DNA of 64,000 nt from assembly GCF_037300705.1 (NCBI RefSeq), contig NZ_CP147776.1:3410001-3474000 (forward strand). The letters are read 5' to 3'. Each line of letters starts with the position of its first letter. The stretch's first letter is position 1. Both the position numbers and the translations under genes were made by a program. Shown piece by piece: positions 8,762 to 20,979 of the stretch. This DNA comes from Massilia sp. W12. Lineage in GTDB: Bacteria > Pseudomonadota > Gammaproteobacteria > Burkholderiales > Burkholderiaceae_D. Under the pieces are notes generated by a model. That model made no database searches. It was not told the DNA's origin and saw only the letters and a list, made by a program, of their open reading frames with translations.

Positions 8762-9283
8762 TTTCTTTTTCGGCGCAGCCATCTGCGCCTCCACCTCTTT
8801 GAAGCATTCGTTCATGGCGACTTTGAGCAAAGGCGTATGCGCTTCGCCCATTTCAAAGGATTTGAGCACATCATCTTCCCACTGCTGGAGGCTGATTTTG
8901 CTCTCTTTCTGATCTAAACACCCGCAAAGCGGTTTCTTATATTCAGGCGCCAAAGGCGGCATGGGAATTCTTCCATCGCAAATTGCGCGCATGCCGGTCC
9001 GCATTACCGGCGCCATGCATTCTGCCACCGCGCGCAGAATGCGCGGCGTCATATCCTGCTCCCCCTCTTGCGGTGTAAGCGCATCGAATTTTGCCGTCGT
9101 ACACTCACATTGCGCTTTCCTGAGTTCTTCCTGGTAAAATTCCTTGACAGGATTGTTACTTAAACTCTCGCACTTCGTCTTCAGATTATTCCTCGCCCGC
9201 TCCAATTCAGGCGGAACCGGACTTTGCGCCGCCGCCATCAGGCAAAAAGCTGACAAACAAGCGCTGCTGATGATTTTCTTCAT
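8750..9283 (-). CDS. Secreted Cys-rich hypothetical protein
   Basis: A 177-aa protein with a clear signal peptide (MKKIISSACLSAFCLMAAAQ) and many cysteines in the mature part (for example KCESL, QCECTTAK, ECMAP, ICDGR, LCGCLDQ), so a disulfide-bonded periplasmic or secreted protein is likely. It ends in a basic KKKSRR. I prefer the ATG at 9283 to the GTG at 9292, because it starts the signal peptide directly and has AAGAG upstream. I do not recognise a family. Confidence 0.7.
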   Translation of the reverse strand: MKKIISSACLSAFCLMAAAQSPVPPELERARNNLKTKCESLSNNPVKEFYQEELRKAQCECTTAKFDALTPQEGEQDMTPRILRAVAECMAPVMRTGMRAICDGRIPMPPLAPEYKKPLCGCLDQKESKISLQQWEDDVLKSFEMGEAHTPLLKVAMNECFKEVEAQMAAPKKKSRR

Positions 9284-9418
9284 AATATGCACTCTTAGTG
9301 AGAATCAGATCATTGTATGCGCAATGCCAGACATCAGTACGGGGCAGCGTAAAATAATCCGCTGGCCGCGCCTTGCGGCAGACCTTACCTTGGCCGCGAT
9401 AACTCAGGAGAAAACAGC

Positions 9419-9784
9419 ATGCAAAACCCCGCCTTCACCGTAAAATGCTTCGGCGCTTACGCCATGGCCACCGGCTTGATTCTGTTATTCGTCCCCAATC
9501 TGCTGCTCGGCTTATTCGGCATCGCCACGACGCAGGAAATCTGGGTGCATGTATTGGGCGTGATTGCCTTTATTTTGGGGTTTTACTATTGGGCTTGCGC
9601 CAGCGCGGGAGTGCATGCTTTTTTCCGCGCCAGCGTTGTGGGGCGCACCTTGTTTTTTGTGATGTGCGGCCTGCTGATCACCTTCTGGCAGGCCCCGTGG
9701 CAATTGATTTTATTTGGCGCGGTCGATTTGGCGGGCGCCCTGTGGACCGCCCGGGCATTGCGGCGGCAAGAAGCCCGCAGCTGA
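9419..9784 (+). CDS. Small four-helix membrane protein
   Basis: A 121-aa inner-membrane protein with about four hydrophobic segments (near residues 10-32, 42-62, 72-88 and 92-112) and a basic C-terminus (RALRRQEARS). A CAGGAGAAAA ribosome site precedes the ATG. The function is unknown; the fold outline resembles small DoxX-sized membrane proteins, but I see no specific signature. It converges on the alpha/beta hydrolase gene, with adjacent stops at 9784/9785. Confidence 0.7.
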   Translation: MQNPAFTVKCFGAYAMATGLILLFVPNLLLGLFGIATTQEIWVHVLGVIAFILGFYYWACASAGVHAFFRASVVGRTLFFVMCGLLITFWQAPWQLILFGAVDLAGALWTARALRRQEARS

Positions 9785-10663
9785 TCAGCGCGGCATAAAA
9801 TCTTCCAGCAACTGCGCCAGCAATTCCGGTTGATCATGGTGCAGCATATGGCCGGCGTCCGGCAGGACATGGCGTTGCACCTGCTGCAAATGGCCGATGC
9901 GGCGCTCGATTTCCGTGCGGAAAGCCGGCTCCGGCCCGAACCATTTCGAGACATCCGTCTGCGCCCCTTCAATCCATAAAACCGGGGCGCTGATCTGACG
10001 CCAGGCCGCCATGATCTGCTCCACCTGATATAGCAGCGGCCCATTGCGCTTATGCGCCACATCGCCCAGAATCTGCCACTTGCCATCACGACCCTGGCGC
10101 GCCCAATGTTGCGCCAAAAACGCGGCACGCGCATCAGATAAGCGTGGATTATTCTTTTGCAAACGCTTTTGCACCTGCTGCAAATCATCATAGGGACGCA
10201 TCGAGAGGTCCAGCTTGATTTCATCCAGCCAATGACGCATCCTGCGCGGCGCCTGCGCCGGGTCGGTGGCCGGTAAGCCAAACCCTTCCAGATTTGCCAG
10301 CGCAGCCACCCGCTCCGGCTTGACGCCGGCATACAACATCGCCACATTGCCGCCCATGCTGTGCCCCACCAGGCGGACTGCCTCCGCAGGCTGATAATGA
10401 TCAAAGATCGCATCCAGATCCGCCAGATAATCGGCGAACCAATAGGTATCGGAAGCGCTGTTCTCGGTCAGCCCGAAACCGCGCCAGTCCGGCGCGATGC
10501 AATGCCATTCTTGCTGCAGCGCATCAATCATAAACTGGAATGATGCGCTGACATCCATCCAGCCATGCAACAGAAACAAGCGGGGCGCCTGCGGGTCTCC
10601 CCACTGCCTGATGTGATAACGCAAACCACGGATTTGCAAAAATTCTGAACGGGATGCTTGCAT
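9785..10663 (-). CDS. Alpha/beta hydrolase
   Basis: A 292-aa soluble hydrolase. The oxyanion segment LLHGWMD, the nucleophile elbow GHSMGG and a late GHMLHHDQPE with the catalytic His give the complete alpha/beta-hydrolase layout. It probably acts as an esterase or haloalkane-dehalogenase-like enzyme on a small substrate (inference). I chose the ATG at 10663; the longer open frame to 10987 runs antisense through the carbonic anhydrase gene. A perfect palindrome at 10683-10694 lies just upstream. Confidence 0.88.
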   Translation of the reverse strand: MQASRSEFLQIRGLRYHIRQWGDPQAPRLFLLHGWMDVSASFQFMIDALQQEWHCIAPDWRGFGLTENSASDTYWFADYLADLDAIFDHYQPAEAVRLVGHSMGGNVAMLYAGVKPERVAALANLEGFGLPATDPAQAPRRMRHWLDEIKLDLSMRPYDDLQQVQKRLQKNNPRLSDARAAFLAQHWARQGRDGKWQILGDVAHKRNGPLLYQVEQIMAAWRQISAPVLWIEGAQTDVSKWFGPEPAFRTEIERRIGHLQQVQRHVLPDAGHMLHHDQPELLAQLLEDFMPR

Positions 10664-10682
10664 GGCGCTTCTCCATAAAATA

Positions 10683-10694
10683 GAACGACCGTTC
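10683..10694. promoter_or_regulatory. Inverted repeat, possible TetR-type operator
   Basis: GAACG-AC-CGTTC is a perfect 5-2-5 palindrome 20 bp upstream of the hydrolase start, in the gap between two divergent genes. The core AACGACCGTT resembles operators used by TetR/AcrR regulators. No regulator gene is adjacent, so this is a guess. Confidence 0.35.
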
Positions 10695-10790
10695 GCATAG
10701 TATATGCGAGCTTGGCCTAAGCTGCAGGCGTTCTCATTGCGTCGTTCTGCACAAGGTACAATACCGTTTTTGTACGCGAGAGGAATGCAC

Positions 10791-11327
10791 ATGCCTGTAT
10801 ATGAATTGGGCGCACGCCAGCCGGAAATCGCCGCCGACGCCTGGGTCGCCGATAACGCCACCATCATCGGCAAGGTTAAGCTGGGTGCGCAAAGCTCGGT
10901 CTGGTTTGGCGCCACGCTGCGCGGCGACAATGAATGGATAGAGATTGGCGCCGGCAGCAATGTGCAGGAAAACACGGTGATGCACACCGACCCCGGTTAT
11001 CCGCTCACGATCGGCGCGCGCGTCACCATCGGACATCAAGCGATGCTGCATGGCTGCACGGTAGGCGCAGGCAGCCTGATCGGAATTCAAGCGGTGGTCT
11101 TGAATGGCGCGGTGATCGGCCAAAACTGCCTGGTCGGGGCCGGCGCCCTGGTGACTGAGGGTAAGCAATTCCCGGATAACAGCCTGATCATCGGCAGTCC
11201 GGCGCGCGTGGCGCGCACGCTGACCGAAGAAGAAATCGTCACCATGCACAAGGCGGCGGATATTTACATTCAACGGGCGGTGGAATACGCCAGCCAATTG
11301 CAGCCCGTAACAGCAGAAAAGAAATAA
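10791..11327 (+). CDS. Gamma-class carbonic anhydrase family protein
   Basis: A 178-aa left-handed beta-helix protein (hexapeptide repeats, YrdA/PaaY/CaiE type). Three His at residues 65, 82 and 87 (VMHTDPG and GHQAMLHG) match the trimer-interface metal ligands of gamma carbonic anhydrases. It may hydrate CO2 or be a thioesterase-like relative; family members vary in activity. I chose ATG 10791, about 7 bp after AGAGG, over 10785, which is too close to that site. hslO starts 2 bp after the stop, so cotranscription is likely. Confidence 0.9.
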   Translation: MPVYELGARQPEIAADAWVADNATIIGKVKLGAQSSVWFGATLRGDNEWIEIGAGSNVQENTVMHTDPGYPLTIGARVTIGHQAMLHGCTVGAGSLIGIQAVVLNGAVIGQNCLVGAGALVTEGKQFPDNSLIIGSPARVARTLTEEEIVTMHKAADIYIQRAVEYASQLQPVTAEKK

Positions 11328-11329
11328 AG

Positions 11330-12292
11330 ATGGATAAGGAAAGTATGCTGCAAGCGGTGGCCAGCCACGACAGCTTGCAAAGATTCATGTTTGACGACTT
11401 GGCGGTGCGCGGCAGCGTGGCCGCCTTGAGTGAAAGCTGGCGCCAATCGCAGGGCGAGCACAATTATCCGACGGTGGTGCAAAGCCTGCTGGGCGAATTA
11501 TTGGCGGCGGCCTGTTTGCTGTCAGCTTCGCTGAAATTTGACGGCAGCATTATTTTGCAAATTCACGGCGATGGCCCGGTCAAGCTCTTGGTGGCGGAAT
11601 GTGAAAGCGGGCAACAGGTGCGCGCCACCGCCACCCTGGCCCCGGATGCCGGCGCCCTGGCCGCCGACGCCAGCTTTCAAAGCCTGGTCAACCGTGAAGG
11701 ACGCGGCCGCTTTATGTTGACCTTGGCCGGCAAAAATCAGCAACAACCGTATAAAGGCATTGTGCCGCTGGATGGCGACAATATCGCACAAGCCTTGCAG
11801 CACTATATGCTGCGCTCGGAGCAAGTCGATACGGAATTGATGTTGGCGGCGAACGGCGAATATGCGCGCGGCCTGTTGCTGCAAAAAATGCCCTCGCACG
11901 GCGGCGTGATGAGTCCGGAGCAAGCGGCGGAAGTGGCCGAGCGGCAAAGCCAGGGCTGGCTGCAATTGCAAGCGCTGTGCAACACCGTGAAAAGTGCAGA
12001 AATGCTGGCGGTGGATGTGGGGGTGTTATTGCACCGCTTATTCTGGGAACAGGATATGCGCTTATTTGACGCCCAGGAACTGCGCTTTTTCTGCCCCTGC
12101 TCGCGCGAGAAAGTGGGCAATATGCTGAAAATGATGGGGCGCGATGAAATCGAATCCGCCTTGGCCGATGTCGGCAAGCTGGAAGTCGCCTGCCAATTCT
12201 GTGGCCGCAATTATCTGTTTGATGCGGTGGATTGCGCGCAGTTGTTTATTGGCGACGGCGGCAGCGGAGAGGCGCAGGGAACCAGGCATTAA
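11330..12292 (+). CDS. hslO: Redox-regulated chaperone Hsp33
   Basis: A 320-aa cytoplasmic holdase chaperone activated by oxidation. The C-terminal zinc/redox switch is complete: Cys255-Pro-Cys257, then Cys288-Gln-Phe-Cys291. The N-terminal region has the family's DDLAVRGSVAALSESW, and the central part has the HGGVMSPEQA-type linker. Length is a little over E. coli Hsp33 (about 290 aa). It follows the carbonic anhydrase gene by 2 bp. Confidence 0.95.
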   Translation: MDKESMLQAVASHDSLQRFMFDDLAVRGSVAALSESWRQSQGEHNYPTVVQSLLGELLAAACLLSASLKFDGSIILQIHGDGPVKLLVAECESGQQVRATATLAPDAGALAADASFQSLVNREGRGRFMLTLAGKNQQQPYKGIVPLDGDNIAQALQHYMLRSEQVDTELMLAANGEYARGLLLQKMPSHGGVMSPEQAAEVAERQSQGWLQLQALCNTVKSAEMLAVDVGVLLHRLFWEQDMRLFDAQELRFFCPCSREKVGNMLKMMGRDEIESALADVGKLEVACQFCGRNYLFDAVDCAQLFIGDGGSGEAQGTRH

Positions 12293-12657
12293 AACCTGCC
12301 GTGAGAGGCTGCAGAATGAAACCGGTCAGCCGCGCAGTTTGTGTGCCGCAAATACGCTCAATGCGATGCGCGACTGAAATCACTCCCGCAAACAGCGCCG
12401 GCGCCGCAGCCAACACAATGTGCTCCGACAAGCCCGGCAGGAACGGTATCACGGACACCCGCAACAAGACCTCCAGCTTTTCGGGAGCCGTTCGCCCTGA
12501 GCCTGTCGAAGGGCATGGTTGCGAAAGGAAAATCCGTGCTTCGACAAGCTCAGCACGAACGGCAAAAAACAATGTGCTCCGACAAGCCCCGCAGGAACAG
12601 TATCACGGACACCCGCAACAAGACCCCCAGCTTTTCGGGGGTGGCGTTCGCCCTGAC
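12293..12657. other. Repeat-rich intergenic region after hslO
   Basis: No gene was seen. The stretch holds two near-identical 71-bp direct copies and an imperfect palindrome between them, described separately. Frames that cross it are not coding-like. Confidence 0.6.
12415..12639. repeat. REP-like element: two 71-bp direct copies around an imperfect palindrome
   Basis: Copies at 12415-12485 and 12569-12639 differ at three positions. Between them, CCGTTCGCCCTGAGCCTGTC (from 12488) and the inverted CTTCGACAAGCTCAGCACG (from 12539) pair as long imperfect arms with GGGCATGGTTG inside. A degenerate relative of the palindromic part lies at 46751-46822. The pattern of a dispersed palindrome with duplicated flanks resembles REP/small non-autonomous elements. 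Confidence 0.75.
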
Positions 12658-13023
12658 TTAGTGGCGCAGCCGCGCTGCAATTGGCGCTGCGGTGGCTTTG
12701 TGTTGTGCTGCCGGCGCATCCGGTGAACGGGGAATGCGGCTCGGTTCATCGCCGCCATCCACCACTTGCACAAAAACTTCGTCGTCTTTGATCATACCCA
12801 GCTCAAAGCGGGCGCGTTCTTCTATCGACTCGGTGCCCTGCTTTAAATCGGCGACTTCAGATTCCAGCGTGGCGTTGCGGGCCTTGAGTTCATCGTTTTT
12901 TTTATGCGCCTGCGCCACCTGCTTTTCCATTTCCCACACGCGCAGCCAGCCGCCCTTGCCCAACCACAAAGGGTATTGGATCAAGATCAGCAGGCCGGCT
13001 AAGCACAGGGCAATAATGCGCAT
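12658..13023 (-). CDS. ftsB: Cell division protein FtsB
   Basis: A 121-aa bitopic membrane protein of the divisome (FtsQLB complex). It has an N-terminal transmembrane helix (about residues 3-20), then a coiled coil ([18 protein letters not shown] onward) and the conserved [12 protein letters not shown] segment. Its place directly after eno is the usual genomic position. The C-terminal 30 residues form an Ala/Pro extension beyond the typical 90-105 aa. Confidence 0.9.
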   Translation of the reverse strand: MRIIALCLAGLLILIQYPLWLGKGGWLRVWEMEKQVAQAHKKNDELKARNATLESEVADLKQGTESIEERARFELGMIKDDEVFVQVVDGGDEPSRIPRSPDAPAAQHKATAAPIAARLRH

Positions 13024-13027
13024 GAGG

Positions 13028-13052
13028 AAAAACGCCGGGTTGCCCCGGCGTT
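13028..13052 (-). terminator. Intrinsic terminator between eno and ftsB
   Basis: On the minus strand a 9-bp perfect stem (AACGCCGGG/CCCGGCGTT, loop GCAA) is followed by a short T run. It sits 8 bp after the eno stop and 5 bp before the ftsB start, so it could end or attenuate eno transcription before ftsB. Confidence 0.65.
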
Positions 13053-13059
13053 GCTTTGC

Positions 13060-14355
<1,296 letters not shown>

Positions 14356-14391
14356 TCAGAAGTAAAAATCCCATTCGCAGCCGTCACGCAA

Positions 14392-17018
<2,627 letters not shown>

Positions 17019-17056
17019 TTATGCGCACTGTTCTTGCGCAGTGTTGACTACGATTC

Positions 17057-17479
17057 ATGATGAGCGAATTCACAAGCCGCGCCCGCCGCCTGCTGCAACA
17101 ACAGCATTGGCGCTTCGCCGCCGCCGGCGTAGTCGGTCTGCTGGTGGATATGGCGCTGTTGGGCTTGCTGCTGCAGCTGGCGTGCAATCCTTATCTTGCG
17201 CGACTGGCGGCGTTTTTGGGCGCAGTGTGCGCCACCTGGCTGCTCAACCGCCATTTCACCTTTGCCGCCGTCCCCCATGGCAAGCCGCTGTGGCTGGAAT
17301 GGCTGCAATATCTGTTAGCCATGAGCGGCGGCGGTCTCTTGAACCTGGCCGCCTCCGGGGCCGTGCTGTATTTCTGCCGGCCTGCCTGGTGGCTGGCGCC
17401 GGCAGCTGTTGTGGCCGGCTCCTTAGCCGGCATGCTGTTTAATTTCTGCGCCGCCAAATGGTGGGTGTTTCGGGCATAA
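17057..17479 (+). CDS. GtrA family membrane protein
   Basis: A 140-aa inner-membrane protein with four hydrophobic helices and the GtrA-family layout: FAAAGVVGLLVDMALLGLL at the start, TWLLNRHFTF after helix two and FNFCAAKWWVF at the end. GtrA proteins are thought to help move lipid-linked sugars across the inner membrane for surface glycan modification. No glycosyltransferase partner is adjacent, so the substrate is open. Confidence 0.85.
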   Translation: MMSEFTSRARRLLQQQHWRFAAAGVVGLLVDMALLGLLLQLACNPYLARLAAFLGAVCATWLLNRHFTFAAVPHGKPLWLEWLQYLLAMSGGGLLNLAASGAVLYFCRPAWWLAPAAVVAGSLAGMLFNFCAAKWWVFRA

Positions 17480-17578
17480 GGATAGAACGAAGAAATCTTG
17501 AAATGCCGCAGGCGGCCAGGCGCAGTCTTGTTATGATGGCGTTTTCATTTTTTCGCGCATGCGCCCCTGGATGCCTGT

Positions 17579-18109
17579 ATGAACACCCGCCCGCTCACCG
17601 CCCTTTCCCTATCTATTTCCCTGTCCCTGTTGTGCGCATTTGGCGCCCGGGCTGAACAAGCGCCGGCATCCGCGCCGGCAGAGGCCACCGCCAGCGCCAC
17701 GGCAGCCGCCTCCGCCACAGACAGCGGCGCGCCGGCGGCAGCCCCGGAAACGCCGCCCGCGCCGCAATTGGGCATCAAAGAAGTCAAACCCGGCAAGGGC
17801 CGCGAAGCCACCCCGGGACATGATGTGGAAGTGCATTACACCGGCTGGCTGCAAGACTTGAAAGTGCGCGATGGGCGCGGCAAGAAATTTGACTCTTCGC
17901 TCGGACGCGGCTTGTTCCGCTTCCCGCTCGGCGGCGGGCGCGTCATCAAAGGCTGGGAACTGGGGGTGGCCGGCATGAAGGAAGGCGGCAAGCGCACCCT
18001 GACCATCCCGCCCGAATTGGCGTATGGCAAGCGAAATATCGGCAATGGTTTGATTCCGCCCGACTCCACATTGATTTTCGATGTGGAGCTGGTCAAAGTA
18101 CATGATTGA
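17579..18109 (+). CDS. Exported FKBP-type peptidyl-prolyl isomerase
   Basis: A 176-aa protein with a signal peptide (cleavage near GARAEQ, about residue 25), a 50-residue Ala/Pro/Thr linker and one FKBP domain (about 70-175). Domain motifs are VEVHYTGWLQD, KKFDSSLGRG, FPLGGGRVIKGWE, GGKRTLTIPPELAYG and LIFDVELV. It probably assists folding of periplasmic proteins by cis-trans Pro isomerisation. cysK follows 24 bp after. Confidence 0.92.
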   Translation: MNTRPLTALSLSISLSLLCAFGARAEQAPASAPAEATASATAAASATDSGAPAAAPETPPAPQLGIKEVKPGKGREATPGHDVEVHYTGWLQDLKVRDGRGKKFDSSLGRGLFRFPLGGGRVIKGWELGVAGMKEGGKRTLTIPPELAYGKRNIGNGLIPPDSTLIFDVELVKVHD

Positions 18110-18133
18110 TGCTCAAGGCAAGAGGAGAAAGTA

Positions 18134-19066
18134 ATGCGTATCGCAAATGATGTCACTGAACTGATCGGCAATACACCACTGGTGCGCCTGCGCCGTCTGC
18201 CGGGCGCAGACAAGGCCGCCGTGCTGGGCAAGCTGGAATTTTTCAATCCTGCACACAGCGTCAAAGACCGCATCGGCCTGGCCATGATCAGCGCGGCTGA
18301 AGAAGCCGGCTTGATCAAAGCCGACACCATCATCGTCGAGCCGACCAGCGGCAATACCGGCATCGCGCTGGCCATGGTGTGTGCGGCGCGCGGCTACCGC
18401 TGCACCCTGACCATGCCGGAAACCATGAGCCGTGAGCGGCGCATGCTGTTGCGCGCATATGGCGCGGAACTGGTGTTGACGCCGGGCGCGGAAGGTATGG
18501 GCGGGGCGATTAAAAAAGCGGAAGAACTGGCCGCTTCTGACCCGCGTTATCTGATGTTGCAACAGTTTAAAAATCCGGCCAACCCGGCAATCCACCGCCG
18601 CACCACCGCAGAAGAAATCTGGCGCGACACGGATGGCCAGGTGGATATCGTGGTGTCCGGCATCGGCACCGGCGGCACCATCACCGGCGTGGGCGAAGTC
18701 TTAAAAGAACGCAAGCCCGGCCTGCAAATCATTGCAGTGGAGCCGGATGCGTCCCCGGTGCTGTCCGGCGGGGTGAAAGGGCCGCACCCGATTCAAGGGA
18801 TTGGGGCCGGCTTTGTGCCGCAGATTCTGAACACCGGGATTTATGATGAAATCATCCGCGTGAAAAACGACGATGCTTTCGAGACTGCGCGCAATGCCGC
18901 CAAAGATGAAGGTTTATTGGTCGGCATTTCTTCCGGTGCGGCAATCTGGGCCGCGCTGCAAGTTGCCGCGCGCCCGGAAAACGCCGGCAAAAATATTGTG
19001 GTGATCATCCCCTCCTTTGGCGAGCGTTATCTGAGCACTGCGCTGTTTGCCCATCTGGGTGAATAA
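18134..19066 (+). CDS. cysK: Cysteine synthase A (O-acetylserine sulfhydrylase)
   Basis: A 310-aa PLP enzyme that makes cysteine from O-acetylserine and sulfide. The PLP Lys is in [11 protein letters not shown] (Lys44). [34 protein letters not shown] and the ending [13 protein letters not shown] match CysK more closely than CysM. An AGAGGAGA ribosome site precedes the ATG. It lies after the FKBP gene on the same strand. Confidence 0.93.
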   Translation: MRIANDVTELIGNTPLVRLRRLPGADKAAVLGKLEFFNPAHSVKDRIGLAMISAAEEAGLIKADTIIVEPTSGNTGIALAMVCAARGYRCTLTMPETMSRERRMLLRAYGAELVLTPGAEGMGGAIKKAEELAASDPRYLMLQQFKNPANPAIHRRTTAEEIWRDTDGQVDIVVSGIGTGGTITGVGEVLKERKPGLQIIAVEPDASPVLSGGVKGPHPIQGIGAGFVPQILNTGIYDEIIRVKNDDAFETARNAAKDEGLLVGISSGAAIWAALQVAARPENAGKNIVVIIPSFGERYLSTALFAHLGE

Positions 19067-19227
19067 ACTTGGGTTGGCGCGCCACGCGTGCTTGCCATCT
19101 GGCAAGGCTGCGCGGCGCAAACACCACAGGCAAGGGCCTGCGCTGACAGCCCTTGCCCACCTCCCGCCGCCGCACTCCTACAATCGCAAGACGGGCGACG
19201 CGCCCGTACTTTCAAGGAGGAGCAACC

Positions 19228-19962
19228 ATGTCAAACAGTTTCCCCGCCAACACTTACCCGCGCACCTTGCAAATCGGCATTTTGGTGTTTGAAGATTTCG
19301 AGCCGCTTGATGTGTGGGGTTTCATCGAAGCATTTTCGATTGCCCGATTTTTAGGGACAGGGTATGTGAGCGATGCGCCGCGTCCGTTCACCACCCGCCT
19401 GATCGCCAATCAAGACCAGCCCGGCAAGCTGACGCCACCGTGCGTGGCAAGCTATAACGCACCACGCGTGTTAAGCGATCTGTGGCGCGATGAAGCACTG
19501 AATGAAAATTTTGATCTGATCATGGTTCCCGGCGGTTATGGCGTGAATCGCATCTTTGACGATGCCGCAGAATTGGCCGCAACCCTGGATTGGTTGCGTA
19601 AAATCGCAGCCAAAACGCCGCTCACGGCCTCGGTCTGTACCGGCGCTGCGCTGTATGCGGCGGCTGGTCTGCTGGATGGCTTACCCGCCACCAGCAACCA
19701 ATCCGCCCTGTCCTGGGTCGCTGCGCAAGGGCCGGGGGTGCTGTGGGACAATGTGGCGCGCTGGGTGGACGCCGGGCGCCACGTCTCGTCTGCTGGCGTA
19801 TCCGCCGGCGCCGATCTGGGCTTTTATCTGGTGCAGCGTCTGGGCGGACGGGCGATGGCGGAAATCGCCGCCCTGACTGCGGAATATCATTGGCAACGCG
19901 ATCCATTACAGCCGATTCCCTACCCGCAACAAGCCACCATCAGTGTGCCATTACCTAAATAG
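19228..19962 (+). CDS. DJ-1/PfpI family protein
   Basis: A 244-aa cytoplasmic protein of the class-I glutamine amidotransferase-like superfamily. The nucleophile elbow is ASVCTGAAL with Cys137; the upstream loop VPGGYGV and a Glu/Asp-rich start (VFEDFEPLDVWG) fit the DJ-1/PfpI group that resembles AraC-regulator N-terminal domains. There is no DNA-binding domain. The exact reaction is unknown (isonitrile hydratase-like or glyoxalase-like are possible). A perfect AAGGAGG lies 7 bp before the chosen ATG. Confidence 0.88.
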   Translation: MSNSFPANTYPRTLQIGILVFEDFEPLDVWGFIEAFSIARFLGTGYVSDAPRPFTTRLIANQDQPGKLTPPCVASYNAPRVLSDLWRDEALNENFDLIMVPGGYGVNRIFDDAAELAATLDWLRKIAAKTPLTASVCTGAALYAAAGLLDGLPATSNQSALSWVAAQGPGVLWDNVARWVDAGRHVSSAGVSAGADLGFYLVQRLGGRAMAEIAALTAEYHWQRDPLQPIPYPQQATISVPLPK

Positions 19963-20762
19963 TTATTTCTACGCCTTGCTTTGCTCCGCAGGAGGGGACA
20001 AATGCCTGCCCCCCTGCCTGGCAGCTTGCCGCAAGATTCCGTCCACCAAAATGCTCTGCGCCACACCGCATGGAAGCACAGGCAGGCATTTGCATTCAAC
20101 CAGGAGCACTGCCGAAGGCGCTGCTCATGGTCCACTGGCATTGCAGATGTTTGCGGCAGCAATTGTCAGCAAAGACAATCGCCACTTTCCATCACTCCCG
20201 ACTATCCCGTTTTTTAGAATGTTTTCTCTTTTTTTTCTTTATGTTCTATTTATCAACATAAATCACCTGTTCCGCTTGTTTTCCGTGAAAAAAATGAAAT
20301 AAATTAGCATTTGCAAAAGCATTGACAGAAACTGTTTCACCCCCGCTGCAGTCTGCTGTGGGAAAAGTTCAATTTTATTTTCCGATTTTTCCTTTGATTT
20401 CTTCAAAAAAAATCATAGGCTCAAAAAGCATTAAGCGAAGACAAACTAATAGTCGTTGGTATTTTTTGATTTCATGATTCCGCAGTTTAATTTTTACGGC
20501 ATTATCGTTAGCATTTTGAAAAAAAATATTTGATTCGAGATTTTCAGTAAAAATGCAAAATCCAAGGTGTATGCAAGAAGAATTTTTTCTGCCTATAATT
20601 ATTTCACTGCATGAGCGGCTATTGCGGAGAATGTAGTTGGCATGTAATACCTGCTGTTTTGCCTTATTCTGTTGTTGCACAACAGCTCCACCACGCATTG
20701 TCTTTTTTACCCTCTGCAGCACAACCCATTGCAGTAAACTCAACTTCATAAGGAGATTTATC
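19963..20762. other. AT-rich intergenic region upstream of the RiPP operon
   Basis: About 800 bp with a sharp fall in GC content after about 20200. It has a possible -10 (TATAAT, 20594-20599) about 165 bp before the precursor gene, with only a weak -35, and a palindrome at 20669-20685. A 71-codon frame (20002-20217) has an AGGAGG site but an unlikely composition. I see no convincing gene. The base composition suggests the left edge of a transferred island. Confidence 0.5.
20669..20685. promoter_or_regulatory. Palindrome, possible operator of the RiPP operon
   Basis: CTGTTG-TTGCA-CAACAG is a perfect 6-5-6 inverted repeat, 77 bp before the precursor start and downstream of the candidate -10. 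Its shape would suit a dimeric regulator, but no regulator gene is in the operon. Confidence 0.35.
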
Positions 20763-20912
20763 ATGCCTGAAATCATCAATGCACAAACCCAAAAAACCGA
20801 ACTCGGCGCCAGCTTGGAAAGCCTGGGTCTGGAAGTAGTGGATAATGACGATCTGCAAATTGCATTAGCGCGTCCGGTTCGTCATATCCGCGCAATGGAA
20901 CCTGGTTTGTAA
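20763..20912 (+). CDS. Candidate RiPP precursor peptide, 49 aa
   Basis: A 49-codon gene with an AAGGAG site 8 bp before its ATG. Residues 1-35 are acidic and leader-like (TELGASLESLGLEVVDNDDL). Residues 36-49 (ARPVRHIRAMEPGL) are basic, with Arg37, Arg40 and Arg43 spaced by three and Pro at 38 and 47. It has no Cys and no Ser/Thr in the tail, so lanthionine or thiazole chemistry is unlikely. It heads an operon with an arginase-fold enzyme, four Fe(II) oxygenase-type enzymes and an exporter. That context makes it a likely precursor (inference); no close homologue is known to me. Confidence 0.75.
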   Translation: MPEIINAQTQKTELGASLESLGLEVVDNDDLQIALARPVRHIRAMEPGL

Positions 20913-20922
20913 TCAGGCAATG

Positions 20923-20979
20923 ATTAGATGGCGCATATGCGCCATCTAATTCAGCCAGTGGCGTCTGCCACTGGCTTTT
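20923..20979 (+). terminator. Two tandem hairpins between precursor and modification genes
   Basis: The first hairpin is a perfect 28-bp palindrome (20923-20950, 14-bp arms with ATTAGATGGCGCAT as the left half). The second has a 9-bp stem GCCAGTGGC/GCCACTGGC with loop GTCT (20954-20975) followed by TTTT. The second looks like a leaky intrinsic terminator. Together they would let the precursor mRNA outnumber the enzyme mRNA and would protect its 3' end, as in many peptide operons. Confidence 0.7.

Noticed and set aside
10664-10987. Upstream extension of the alpha/beta hydrolase
   Set aside because: It would run antisense through the carbonic anhydrase gene and adds a non-conserved leader; ATG 10663 matches the domain start.
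20002-20217. 71-codon frame with AGGAGG site before the RiPP operon
   Set aside because: Composition is unlike coding sequence in the neighbourhood, it has no domain or leader-like pattern, and it runs into the AT-rich zone. It could be re-examined if ribosome profiling supports it.
20322-20350. TTGACA at 20322 as a promoter for the RiPP operon
   Set aside because: No -10 like sequence lies 16-18 bp downstream; the region there is GC-rich.
20637-20762. Cys-rich upstream extension of the precursor gene
   Set aside because: The frame is open by chance from a TTG; the AAGGAG site and the start at 20763 fit much better. The Cys-rich part contains the palindrome and lies in the leader.
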